Shown: one piece after another, positions 1 through 6,078 of the stretch | Numbering within the stretch: position 1 is the first letter of the stretch | Layout of the letters: every line of letters starts with the position of its first letter | DNA from: Candidatus Paenalcaligenes intestinipullorum | Lineage (GTDB): Bacteria > Pseudomonadota > Gammaproteobacteria > Burkholderiales > Burkholderiaceae_B | DNA length: 10,986 bases | Reading direction: 5' to 3' | Assembly (NCBI GenBank): GCA_019120675.1 | Contig: DWUQ01000135.1 | Location: forward strand, 1 to 10,986 | Translations under genes and position numbers: made by a program | Notes under the pieces: model-generated | What the model saw: the letters and a program-made list of their open reading frames with translations, nothing else | What the model was told of the DNA's origin: nothing | Database searches by the model: none

Positions 1-59
1 CTTATATACAAATCCTTACTATGTAATAAACCCCTAGCTATGTGATACGCTGGGCTCGT

Positions 60-893
60 TTAGCCAAGTCCATGATATTTTTTGCCAAAATCTAAAGTGG
101 CTTCAAAAAAACCGTCTTTGCTGCCGCAATCATAGCGTTTACCCTCATATTGGAAACCGTAAACATTTCGCGACTTTAATAAACTGGCAATACCATCGGT
201 TAATTGGATTTCACCCCCCACACCGGGTTGGGTTTGGCGTAAATGATCAAAGATTTCGGGCTCAAGCACATAACGACCCACCACCGCTGCTGTGGAGGGG
301 GCGACATCTGGAGCTGGCTTCTCGACAATGCCAGTAACATGGGTGGTCGCATCATCGACCGCGCTCCCAGAAATAATGCCGTATTTGTCGGTTTGTTGTT
401 GGGGGACTTGTTGGATAGCTAGAATGCTGCCGTTATGTTGATGAGCGGCTTCGACTAACTGACGGGAAACGGGGGTGGTGGCATCGATCAAGTCATCGGC
501 CAGCAAGACTAAAAAGGGCTCATTACCGACAATAGGGGCTGCACAGAGTACCGCATGGCCCAAGCCCAACGCACCCGGTTGGCGGGTGTAAATACAGCTG
601 ACGTACGAAGGAATAATGTCTTGCACACGTGCTAGGAGCTCAGTCTTTTGTTTGCTTTCTAGGTCATGCTCAAGCTCGGGGTTGCGATCAAAGTGGTCTT
701 CGATGGCGCGCTTGTTGCGTCCGGTAATAAAGATCAGCTCGGTCACTCCAGCAGCGATGGCTTCCTCGACAGCGTATTGGATCAAAGGCTTATCGACCAC
801 AGGCAGCATCTCTTTGGGCATGGCCTTGGTAGCAGGCAAAAAACGGGTACCTAAGCCAGCAACAGGGAATACAGCTTTACGGATCGGTTTCAT
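60..893 (-). CDS. galU: UTP-glucose-1-phosphate uridylyltransferase (UDP-glucose pyrophosphorylase)
   Basis: This cytoplasmic enzyme makes UDP-glucose from UTP and glucose-1-phosphate, for LPS, capsule and other envelope glycans. The 277-residue length is normal for bacterial GalU. The N-terminal nucleotide-binding signature is present (GLGTRFLPATKAMPKEMLP, residues 13-31), with the acidic metal-binding stretch LLADD at 130-134, VEKP at 190-193, and GGEIQLTDG at 226-234, which is typical of GalU rather than RfbA-type thymidylyltransferases. The ATG start at 893 puts the usual KAVFPVAGLGTR motif right at the N-terminus. No good Shine-Dalgarno sequence is visible before it. The gene lies 24 bp downstream of the 54-codon small gene on the same strand and may be co-transcribed with it. 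Only 59 bp of the window follow the stop, and they contain no terminator I can see. The family assignment is secure. Confidence 0.97.
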   Translation of the reverse strand: MKPIRKAVFPVAGLGTRFLPATKAMPKEMLPVVDKPLIQYAVEEAIAAGVTELIFITGRNKRAIEDHFDRNPELEHDLESKQKTELLARVQDIIPSYVSCIYTRQPGALGLGHAVLCAAPIVGNEPFLVLLADDLIDATTPVSRQLVEAAHQHNGSILAIQQVPQQQTDKYGIISGSAVDDATTHVTGIVEKPAPDVAPSTAAVVGRYVLEPEIFDHLRQTQPGVGGEIQLTDGIASLLKSRNVYGFQYEGKRYDCGSKDGFFEATLDFGKKYHGLG

Positions 894-917
894 AGGACGT
901 TAATGTATTAAAAAATA

Positions 918-1082
918 TTAATGGGTAGAAGGTAGCGATACGGTAACATGAGCCGCATCATGCAACGCAACGGGGCTGGCTGAGCGACCCGCTTCGCTTG
1001 GAGGCGGTCCAGCAATCAGCCCTTTGCCATAGGCAGCCAGAGCTAAGTTAGCAATCAGAGCAAGAAAAACGATGTATTTCAT
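918..1082 (-). CDS. Small protein (54 aa) with N-terminal signal or membrane anchor, possible remnant of a SPOR-type protein
   Basis: A 54-codon frame starts with ATG at 1082 and stops with TAA at 918-920. It begins MKYIVFLALIANLALAAYGK: one lysine, about 16 hydrophobic residues, then a polar tail with a GPPPSEAGR stretch (residues 25-33). This is the layout of a secretion signal or a single N-terminal membrane anchor. The coding reading is supported by the sharp hydrophobic-then-polar organisation and by its place between coaX and galU on the same strand, filling a gap that would otherwise be about 300 bp. From memory, relatives of Bordetella carry a longer SPOR (peptidoglycan-binding) protein after birA-coaX with a similar N-terminus. 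This copy would lack the SPOR domain, so it may be a truncated or minimal version; that is inference. No clear ribosome binding site is visible. A candidate -10 box lies 26 bp upstream of the start. Confidence 0.6.
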   Translation of the reverse strand: MKYIVFLALIANLALAAYGKGLIAGPPPSEAGRSASPVALHDAAHVTVSLPSTH

Positions 1083-1107
1083 GAGCGCTGCAATAATTTA
1101 AAAAACT

Positions 1108-1113
1108 ATCATA
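1108..1113 (-). promoter_or_regulatory. Candidate -10 box for the small gene and galU
   Basis: On the minus strand the hexamer TATGAT matches the sigma70 -10 consensus at 5 of 6 positions. It would place transcription initiation about 19-20 bases before the ATG at 1082. No good -35 box stands at 16-18 bp; the best is a poor TTAAAA at about 19 bp. The gap is AT-rich, so a chance match is quite possible. Confidence 0.3.
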
Positions 1114-1124
1114 CCGTTATTTAG

Positions 1125-1140
1125 CTTTAACGTTTTAAAG
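1125..1140. repeat. Short perfect inverted repeat in the coaX/small-gene gap
   Basis: The sequence CTTTAA-CGTT-TTAAAG has 6-bp arms around a 4-bp centre. It lies just upstream of the candidate -10 box at 1108-1113, near where a -35 region would be. It could be an operator-like site or simply a product of AT-rich sequence. It has no T-run and is too AT-rich to be a convincing terminator for coaX. Confidence 0.35.
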
Positions 1141-1191
1141 AGAAAGTAAAGGTACGTAGCCCTCATCTTTAAAAGCACATGCGTATTAGTT

Positions 1192-2001
1192 TTAGGGATG
1201 GTGATAATAGGCCATACTGGCTAGGCCATCCAGCGTAGGAGTGTCGCACCAAATCAAATGCGCTTCGGGTACGCTGAGCTGACTAATCTGTTGTGCAAAG
1301 GCATGCTCTAACTCTTCACGCACCATCGCGCTTGCCCCCCCACTACCAAACAACCACGGCACGCTTGGGCTGTGTTCATAGGTAAACAGCCATTGCCGCA
1401 TCACTGCCCCCACTTGGGCAGCGGTGATTCCCGTGCTTATCGCCGATTGAGTGTGCTTAGGAAAGATATCCACATTGCTGGTGCCCACATTCAGCTGTGC
1501 GGTATTCAACGCCAACGCTTGGCCCATTAACTGTGGACCAGGCAAGATCACTCCACCTTCGAAATCATGGTGCTGTTGATTTTCATTAAATAAAATGCTG
1601 TCCACGGTGGTGGCCGTGCCAAAACTAGCGTGCACAAATGAATGGGCGTGTGTATCGGCTTGGTGTAGCAAGCCAATGGCGCTGAGCCAACGATCGGCGC
1701 CCAAAAGGTGGGGGTGCTCATAGCCATTGAGCAAAAGCGGAAAGGGGTCGGCTCCGGTGAGCCACGTGGCTCGAATGGTCAGCTCGTCTAAATACTGTTC
1801 CACTTGTTCACGCACCGCTGTATCCGCCACACAGACCCCATACGCACCCGTTAAGATACCGGCTTGGTTATGCAGCCAAGTCTGTAAATGGTGAATTTCG
1901 TGATGGGCATAGGCTAAGGTAGTGGCCTCGCGTGTGGCACACCCTTGCCGTGCCAACCCTATTTTAATGCGGGTATTGCCGATATCGATCAATAAGTACA
2001 T
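1192..2001 (-). CDS. coaX: Type III pantothenate kinase
   Basis: The enzyme phosphorylates pantothenate to 4'-phosphopantothenate, the first committed step of coenzyme A synthesis, in the cytoplasm. The 269 residues carry the family signatures: phosphate-binding DIGNTRIK at 6-13, GADRW at 101-105 with Asp103 as the expected catalytic base, FGTATTVD at 127-134, and EGGVILPGP at 148-156. The usual 'P-x-N-T' segment reads PKHT (181-184), a mild substitution. Type III kinases are not feedback-inhibited by CoA as the type I enzyme (CoaA) is. In Bordetella the same gene was first named baf (Bvg accessory factor), and its place directly after birA fits that lineage. The start is ATG at 2001, 8 bp after the birA stop. 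No Shine-Dalgarno sequence is evident, so translation is probably coupled to birA. Confidence 0.95.
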   Translation of the reverse strand: MYLLIDIGNTRIKIGLARQGCATREATTLAYAHHEIHHLQTWLHNQAGILTGAYGVCVADTAVREQVEQYLDELTIRATWLTGADPFPLLLNGYEHPHLLGADRWLSAIGLLHQADTHAHSFVHASFGTATTVDSILFNENQQHHDFEGGVILPGPQLMGQALALNTAQLNVGTSNVDIFPKHTQSAISTGITAAQVGAVMRQWLFTYEHSPSVPWLFGSGGASAMVREELEHAFAQQISQLSVPEAHLIWCDTPTLDGLASMAYYHHP

Positions 2002-2009
2002 AAGTTTCG

Positions 2010-2879
2010 TTAGCGTGGTGAGGGGGTGCGAATCGAGACATCCCCAACAGAGATAGGATGATCGCCTAAAGCATTGCGCACCAGCAAACGTCCGTCGGGC
2101 GCAATACCGTGCGCCAAGCCGGAGAGCAGCTCTTGTTGTTGATCCATGACCACCACACTTTGGCCTTGCAGTGCGTCAACATTCTGATAGCGGGGAACTA
2201 AACCCTCAAAGCCAAACGCCGTGGCGCGATTAAGGCTGTCGTACCAGCTTTGAGCAACCGCAGCGATAATGTCTGCATGACGGTGGGTGGACAGGTCAGG
2301 GCAGTCCTGACAAACCTGCGCCCAATCCGCAATAGGGCGCTCCAGTTCGTGACTTAAGCGTTGGCTATCCGCTAGGTTAATGCCAATGCCAATGACGACC
2401 ACATGGTGGTCACGGCTGGCCGGTGCGGTACTGGCGCGCGTGACTTCCGTCAGGATGCCGGCCAATTTTGCACCATACCACAGCACATCATTTGGCCATT
2501 TTAAACGCAAGGCCACTTGATGTCGCACGGGCAACAGCTGGCGTAACCCCTCACAGGCTGCTACACCGGCTAAAGGGGATAACGTTGCTAAGTGCTGCGG
2601 CGCTAAAAACACATCAAAGGCACAGGAGAACATCAAGTGTGCGCCGTCTCGATTGTGCCAGACACGACCGGCACGGCCTCGGCCTTCAGTCTGGTAGTGT
2701 GCGCCCAGTAGCCACGGGCGTACCAAAGGCTGGTCACTACGCCGAGCACGGGTAATCAGCTCACCATTGGTGGAGCCCGTTCGTGGCACCCAGTCGATGG
2801 ATTTAAAAGCAGGCAAGCGCTCTTGCAGCTGAGTGCGTAAGCGATTTGGGGTAGTAAGCGGAGGCGGCAAGATACACAT
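2010..2879 (-). CDS. birA: Biotin--[acetyl-CoA-carboxylase] ligase, catalytic-only form
   Basis: BirA makes biotinyl-5'-AMP and attaches biotin to the carrier lysine of acetyl-CoA carboxylase (AccB). With the ATG start at 2879 the protein has 289 residues. Motifs in order: TGSTN at 34-38; the biotin/AMP-binding loop GRGRAGRVW at 66-74; KWPND at 127-131; KLAGILTEV from 138; GIGINL further on; and a C-terminal cap with SH3-like character (around LQGQSVVVMDQ). No DNA-binding helix-turn-helix domain precedes the catalytic part: only about 25 residues come before it. It is therefore a group I ligase, not the repressor-ligase of E. coli. A TTG at 2891 would add four residues. I prefer the ATG because the promoter upstream predicts initiation near 2899, leaving only about 8 bases before the TTG. 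coaX follows after 8 bp. Confidence 0.93.
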   Translation of the reverse strand: MCILPPPLTTPNRLRTQLQERLPAFKSIDWVPRTGSTNGELITRARRSDQPLVRPWLLGAHYQTEGRGRAGRVWHNRDGAHLMFSCAFDVFLAPQHLATLSPLAGVAACEGLRQLLPVRHQVALRLKWPNDVLWYGAKLAGILTEVTRASTAPASRDHHVVVIGIGINLADSQRLSHELERPIADWAQVCQDCPDLSTHRHADIIAAVAQSWYDSLNRATAFGFEGLVPRYQNVDALQGQSVVVMDQQQELLSGLAHGIAPDGRLLVRNALGDHPISVGDVSIRTPSPR

Positions 2880-2905
2880 GCTGACGGTCAAGCAAAGGGG
2901 TTACA

Positions 2906-2934
2906 GTTATAGTAGCGCTTAAGGTTAGAATCAA
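2906..2934 (-). promoter_or_regulatory. Sigma70-type promoter for birA-coaX
   Basis: Reading the minus strand, TTGATT (2934-2929) matches the -35 consensus at 4 of 6 positions, including the key TTGA. It is followed by exactly 17 bp and then TATAAC (2911-2906), which matches the -10 consensus at 5 of 6. Initiation would fall near 2899, about 20 bases before the preferred birA ATG. It lies in the short divergent gap between birA and the hydrolase gene, so transcription of the two could interfere. Confidence 0.55.
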
Positions 2935-2940
2935 AGAATG

Positions 2941-2946
2941 TATGAT
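2941..2946 (+). promoter_or_regulatory. Candidate -10 box for the hydrolase-dacC direction
   Basis: TATGAT matches the -10 consensus at 5 of 6 positions and would give a start about 11 bases before the ATG at 2964. The only -35 candidate at 16 bp is a weak TTAAGG. TAGAAT at 2926-2931, with TTACAG 19 bp upstream, is a rival. Some promoter must serve this strand here, because the gene upstream runs the other way, but which hexamer is used is uncertain. Confidence 0.3.
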
Positions 2947-2963
2947 TGTTGAGTAGTGTAACC

Positions 2964-3599
2964 ATGGAACAACCCACACAGATTCATTTTAATGGCACCA
3001 GCGGTATTATAGATTGCGCCATCGATTGGCCCGACGACAACGTCATTGGTTGGGCTTTAGTGTTGCATCCGCACCCTTTGCACGGCGGCACGCGCAACAA
3101 CAAAGTCGTCACCACCATCGCCAAAGCCTGTACACAACACGGTTTGGTCGCAGTGCGGCCAAACTTTCGTGGCGTTGGCGACTCAGCGGGCGAGTTTGAT
3201 CACGGCAAGGCCGAAACCGAGGACATGCTCGCATTGATCGAGCAGTTTACCCAGCAGTTCCCTCAGGTTGCCCAAGGCCAATGGGTGCTGGCAGGCTTTT
3301 CATTTGGCACGGCGGTGGCTGCTCAGGTGTATAGCGCGTTGTTGGACGCTGAGCGCCCCTTGCCCGATCGTGTGCTGCTAGCAGGGCCCGCTGTGCACCG
3401 TTTTGGTACGCGCAGTATTCAGTTGCCCGAGGCTACCTTTTTAGTTCATGGCGAAGACGACGAGGTGGTTGCCCTCACTGAGGTTATGGAGTTTGCTCGG
3501 GAGCACGACCTCCCCGTCACCGTTATTCCTGGCTCCACCCACTTTTTCCATGGCAAACTCTTACGCTTGCGTGACCAGATTGCGCAACAGTTACGTTAA
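2964..3599 (+). CDS. Alpha/beta hydrolase, COG2945-like
   Basis: A cytoplasmic serine hydrolase of unknown substrate; no signal peptide. The 211 residues show the alpha/beta-hydrolase layout: HPHPLHGGTRNNKVV at 35-49, characteristic of this small-hydrolase subgroup; RPNFRGVGDSAG at 65-76; the nucleophile elbow GFSFG with Ser113; an acidic residue in HGEDDEVV (Asp165 or Asp166); and His193 in GSTHFFHGKL. A complete catalytic triad is therefore visible. A TTG at 2946 would add six residues, but ATG at 2964 matches the usual start of the family and suits the candidate -10 box at 2941-2946. dacC follows after 56 bp on the same strand with no terminator, so the two are probably co-transcribed. The fold is secure; the true substrate (ester, peptide or other) cannot be told from sequence. 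Confidence 0.9.
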   Translation: MEQPTQIHFNGTSGIIDCAIDWPDDNVIGWALVLHPHPLHGGTRNNKVVTTIAKACTQHGLVAVRPNFRGVGDSAGEFDHGKAETEDMLALIEQFTQQFPQVAQGQWVLAGFSFGTAVAAQVYSALLDAERPLPDRVLLAGPAVHRFGTRSIQLPEATFLVHGEDDEVVALTEVMEFAREHDLPVTVIPGSTHFFHGKLLRLRDQIAQQLR

Positions 3600-3655
3600 A
3601 ATTTCTTATTTCGGCCTCAACGTTTGGGGTCTCGTGTGACTAAACCAGTAATATC

Positions 3656-4879
3656 ATGACTTTTTTCCCCCAAGCCCGTTCACGTTGTACCCAGTTAGTC
3701 GCTGCTTTAATGTTGGCGAGTGCGCCATTTTTGGCTCACACTGAAAACGCCATGTTGCCTGAGGCCGATGCGCCCACTGCGACCGACGCGCCTCAGTTTA
3801 TTGGCGAGTTGTCTTCGATTCCTGCCCCCAATTTACCCGCACGCGCTTGGCTGAGTGTGGACGCCTCAACCGGCCAGTTAATTGCTGCCAAAGACCTCGA
3901 AGAGCAGATCGAACCCGCTTCGTTGACGAAGCTCATGACGGCCTACTTAGTGTTTGATGCATTAGAGCGCGGCAGCTTAACGCTGGACCAAACCGTACGC
4001 ATTTCTCCTAATGCTTGGCGCACTGGTGGCTCGCGCATGTACATTGAGCCTGATACCAACGTGAGTGTTGACGATTTGCTGAAAGGGGTGATTGTGCAGT
4101 CGGGCAACGACGCCACTGTCGCCCTAGCCGAGGCGGTAGCCGGCAGCGAGGCAGCCTTTGTGGCGCTGATGAACGAAGAAGCCACCCGACAGGGGCTCAC
4201 GCAAACGCATTTTGAAAACTCCAGCGGTTTACCGCATCCCGACCACCTCACTTCTGTACGTGATTTGGGTATCTTGGCGCAAAATTTAGTCAATGATTTT
4301 CCCCAATACTTGCCGTATTACAGCCAAAAAGAATTCACCTACAACAATATCCGTCAGCCCAACCGTAATCGCTTGTTGTCGCTGGACCCAACCGTAGATG
4401 GCCTAAAAACAGGGCATACCGATGCGGCCGGCTATTGCTTGGTGTCCACAGCCTTACGCGATGGCCGCCGAGTGGTTGCCGTGGTGGTGGGTACCGCAAA
4501 CGACAACGTACGCACCGAAAGCAGCCTAGAGCTTTTAAACTGGAGCTACAAAAACTTTGAAATGGTGGAGCTCTTTGGTGCAGACGACCCCGTCTTAACC
4601 GCACAGGTATGGGAGGGCGAGGAGGACACCGTAGGCTTAGGTGTTGAGCAACCTCTACGTGTCACCGTACCTCGTGGCAAAACCGATCAGATCGAACCGA
4701 TTGCCGAGTACAGCCAACCGCTCATTGCGCCCATCGAAGCCGGTACCGTAGTGGGGCAGCTTAGTCTAAAGCTTGGCGATACCGTTTTGGTCACCGAGCC
4801 ACTGGTAGCACTGAAAACCGTGCCTCAAGCCGGGTTTTTTGGACGCATGTACGACAAAGTACGGATGTGGTTTAACTAA
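3656..4879 (+). CDS. dacC: D-alanyl-D-alanine carboxypeptidase (PBP5/PBP6 family)
   Basis: A periplasmic low-molecular-weight penicillin-binding protein that removes the terminal D-alanine from peptidoglycan pentapeptides, limiting cross-linking. The 407-residue protein has an N-terminal signal peptide (arginines at 8 and 10, hydrophobic core about 14-27). Then come the three active-site motifs of the serine penicillin-recognising fold: SLTK (Ser89, Lys92), SGN (149-151) and KTG (251-253). A C-terminal beta-rich domain follows (about 300-390), and a last amphipathic stretch, GFFGRMYDKVRMWFN, of the kind that anchors PBP5-like proteins to the inner membrane. The ATG at 3656 keeps the positively charged start of the signal peptide; the next ATG (residue 19) would destroy it. 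The dacA/dacC letter is by resemblance only. It is followed by the D-amino acid aminotransferase, which could use the released D-alanine. Confidence 0.94.
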   Translation: MTFFPQARSRCTQLVAALMLASAPFLAHTENAMLPEADAPTATDAPQFIGELSSIPAPNLPARAWLSVDASTGQLIAAKDLEEQIEPASLTKLMTAYLVFDALERGSLTLDQTVRISPNAWRTGGSRMYIEPDTNVSVDDLLKGVIVQSGNDATVALAEAVAGSEAAFVALMNEEATRQGLTQTHFENSSGLPHPDHLTSVRDLGILAQNLVNDFPQYLPYYSQKEFTYNNIRQPNRNRLLSLDPTVDGLKTGHTDAAGYCLVSTALRDGRRVVAVVVGTANDNVRTESSLELLNWSYKNFEMVELFGADDPVLTAQVWEGEEDTVGLGVEQPLRVTVPRGKTDQIEPIAEYSQPLIAPIEAGTVVGQLSLKLGDTVLVTEPLVALKTVPQAGFFGRMYDKVRMWFN

Positions 4880-4895
4880 ACGAGCGATACAGATC

Positions 4896-4917
4896 GGGGC
4901 ACATGTGGATGGGCCCC
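4896..4917. repeat. Small inverted repeat between dacC and dat
   Basis: GGGGC at 4896-4900 can pair with GCCCC at 4913-4917 around a 12-base loop, and the palindromes CACATGTG (4900-4907) and GGGCCC overlap it. There is no T-run, so it does not look like a terminator. It could slow ribosomes or RNA decay between the two genes, or mean nothing. Confidence 0.25.
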
Positions 4918-4924
4918 ATTCATC

Positions 4925-4931
4925 AAGGAAG
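4925..4931 (+). promoter_or_regulatory. Shine-Dalgarno site of dat
   Basis: AAGGAAG stands five bases before the ATG at 4937. It is one of the few good ribosome binding sites in the window and fixes this start codon. Confidence 0.65.
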
Positions 4932-4936
4932 AAAAC

Positions 4937-5812
4937 ATGATTGCTGGAGTCGACCCCGATACCATTGTGTACCTGAATGGGGATTATGTACGTTTGGGCG
5001 ATGCCACCATTTCAGTCTTAGACCGTGGCTTTATTTTTGGTGATGGCATTTACGATGTGGTGCCAGCCTACCAAGGCAAGCCCTTTCAAATGGAAGATCA
5101 CTTGGCACGCTTAGAACGCAATCTGGCTGCGCTGAGTTTGGAGACAGCCTTTACACGTCAAGATTGGGAAGGGCTCGTCTTAGATATATTGGCGCGCTCG
5201 GGCAAAGGCCGGGATTGTATGGTTTACATTCAGGTTACCCGCGGGGTGGCCAAGCGTGATCACGCTTTCCCTGAAGGGGTACGTCCCACCGTTTTCTGCA
5301 TGGTGACGCCCTTTGATCGCCCACATACTCAGCGTGAGCACGGGGTACGCGCCATCAGTATCGAAGATCTACGCTGGTTACGCTGTGATATTAAATCGAT
5401 TTCTTTGTTGGGTAATGTATTGGCCAAACAGCAGGCCGTTGAGGCAGGCGTGGACGAAGTGGTGCAGTTTCGCGATGGCTGGCTCACTGAAGGGGCGTCT
5501 AGTAATATCTGGGTGGTCAAAGACGGTGTCTTGTTGGCGCCACCCCGCAATCAGTATATTCTAGAGGGGGTGCGCTATCGCTTACTTGAGCAACTGGCTG
5601 CCCAAGCGGATATTGCCTTCGAGGCCCGTCCCATTAGCCAAGAAGAAGTCCAGCAGGCGGACGAGCTAATGATGAGCTCCGCCACACGTGAAGTCCTGCC
5701 CATTGTCGAGCTGGATGGCCAGCCTGTCGGCGCCGGTATACCTGGGCCGATTTATAATTGTTTACGCCAAGGCTACGATGCCCTGATCGCGGCCCTAGGA
5801 GATGAAGCATGA
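4937..5812 (+). CDS. dat: D-amino acid aminotransferase (PLP fold type IV)
   Basis: A cytoplasmic pyridoxal-phosphate enzyme that moves the amino group between D-amino acids and 2-oxo acids, typically D-alanine + 2-oxoglutarate to pyruvate + D-glutamate. The 291 residues show the class IV pattern: VYLNGDYV near the start; DRGFIFGDGIYDV at 29-41; the PLP-binding lysine in CDIKSISLLGNVLAKQ (Lys153); and TEGASSN at 184-190. The C-D-I-K-S form of the lysine motif and the 'GDGIYDV' start favour D-amino acid over branched-chain aminotransferase (IlvE) or aminodeoxychorismate lyase (PabC). Substrate choice within class IV is still an inference. The ATG at 4937 is supported by a good Shine-Dalgarno site. 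The stop overlaps the next gene's ATG by 4 bp (ATGA), implying translational coupling. Its position after dacC fits D-alanine recycling. Confidence 0.9.
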   Translation: MIAGVDPDTIVYLNGDYVRLGDATISVLDRGFIFGDGIYDVVPAYQGKPFQMEDHLARLERNLAALSLETAFTRQDWEGLVLDILARSGKGRDCMVYIQVTRGVAKRDHAFPEGVRPTVFCMVTPFDRPHTQREHGVRAISIEDLRWLRCDIKSISLLGNVLAKQQAVEAGVDEVVQFRDGWLTEGASSNIWVVKDGVLLAPPRNQYILEGVRYRLLEQLAAQADIAFEARPISQEEVQQADELMMSSATREVLPIVELDGQPVGAGIPGPIYNCLRQGYDALIAALGDEA

Positions 5813-6078
5813 TCCCACCTGAAGATTCTCTCATTGAATACCCAAGTGAATTTCCCATCAAAGTTATGGGCAAGGCCGACCCTACCTTAGCTCAGGCGTT
5901 AACCGAAATCGTACTGGAACACGACCCTGATTTTGATGCCAGCACCATTGAAATGCGTCCAAGCAAGGCTGGGAACTACATTGGGCTGACGTTTCGTATT
6001 ACCGCTCTTTCTCGGGAGCAGCTCGATAACGTGTATCGCGCCTTGCACGCCCATCCCTTAGTCTCGGTGGTGCTCTAA
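5809..6078 (+). CDS. DUF493/YbeD-like small protein, lipoate-cluster associated
   Basis: An 89-residue protein of the YbeD (DUF493) family, whose members are small ferredoxin-like or ACT-like alpha/beta proteins of unproven function. Typical features are the early YPSEFPIKVMGK segment (residues 11-22), a central helix (ALTEIVLEHDP), the strand pair around GNYIGLTFRITALS (54-67), and the closing helix-strand YRALHAHPLVSVVL. In E. coli the same family member, ybeD, sits between dacA and lipB, the order seen here except for dat. It overlaps dat by 4 bp, and lipB begins on the base after its stop, so all three are probably translated from one message. A regulatory or allosteric role linked to lipoylation has been considered because of the fold and neighbourhood. 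Nothing in this sequence proves it. Confidence 0.92.
   Translation: MIPPEDSLIEYPSEFPIKVMGKADPTLAQALTEIVLEHDPDFDASTIEMRPSKAGNYIGLTFRITALSREQLDNVYRALHAHPLVSVVL

Noticed and set aside
616..903. A 95-codon plus-strand frame opposite galU
   Set aside because: Serine- and arginine-rich composition typical of an antisense shadow; galU on the other strand has all its motifs.
2880..2891. TTG start of birA giving 293 residues
   Set aside because: The ATG at 2879 is a better codon, and the promoter at 2906-2934 leaves too short a leader for the TTG.
2946..2963. TTG start of the hydrolase adding six residues
   Set aside because: ATG at 2964 fits the family start, and the candidate -10 box ends on the first base of the TTG.
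4896..4917. GGGGC/GCCCC hairpin as a terminator between dacC and dat
   Set aside because: No T-run follows, the stem is only 5 bp, and the genes look like one unit.
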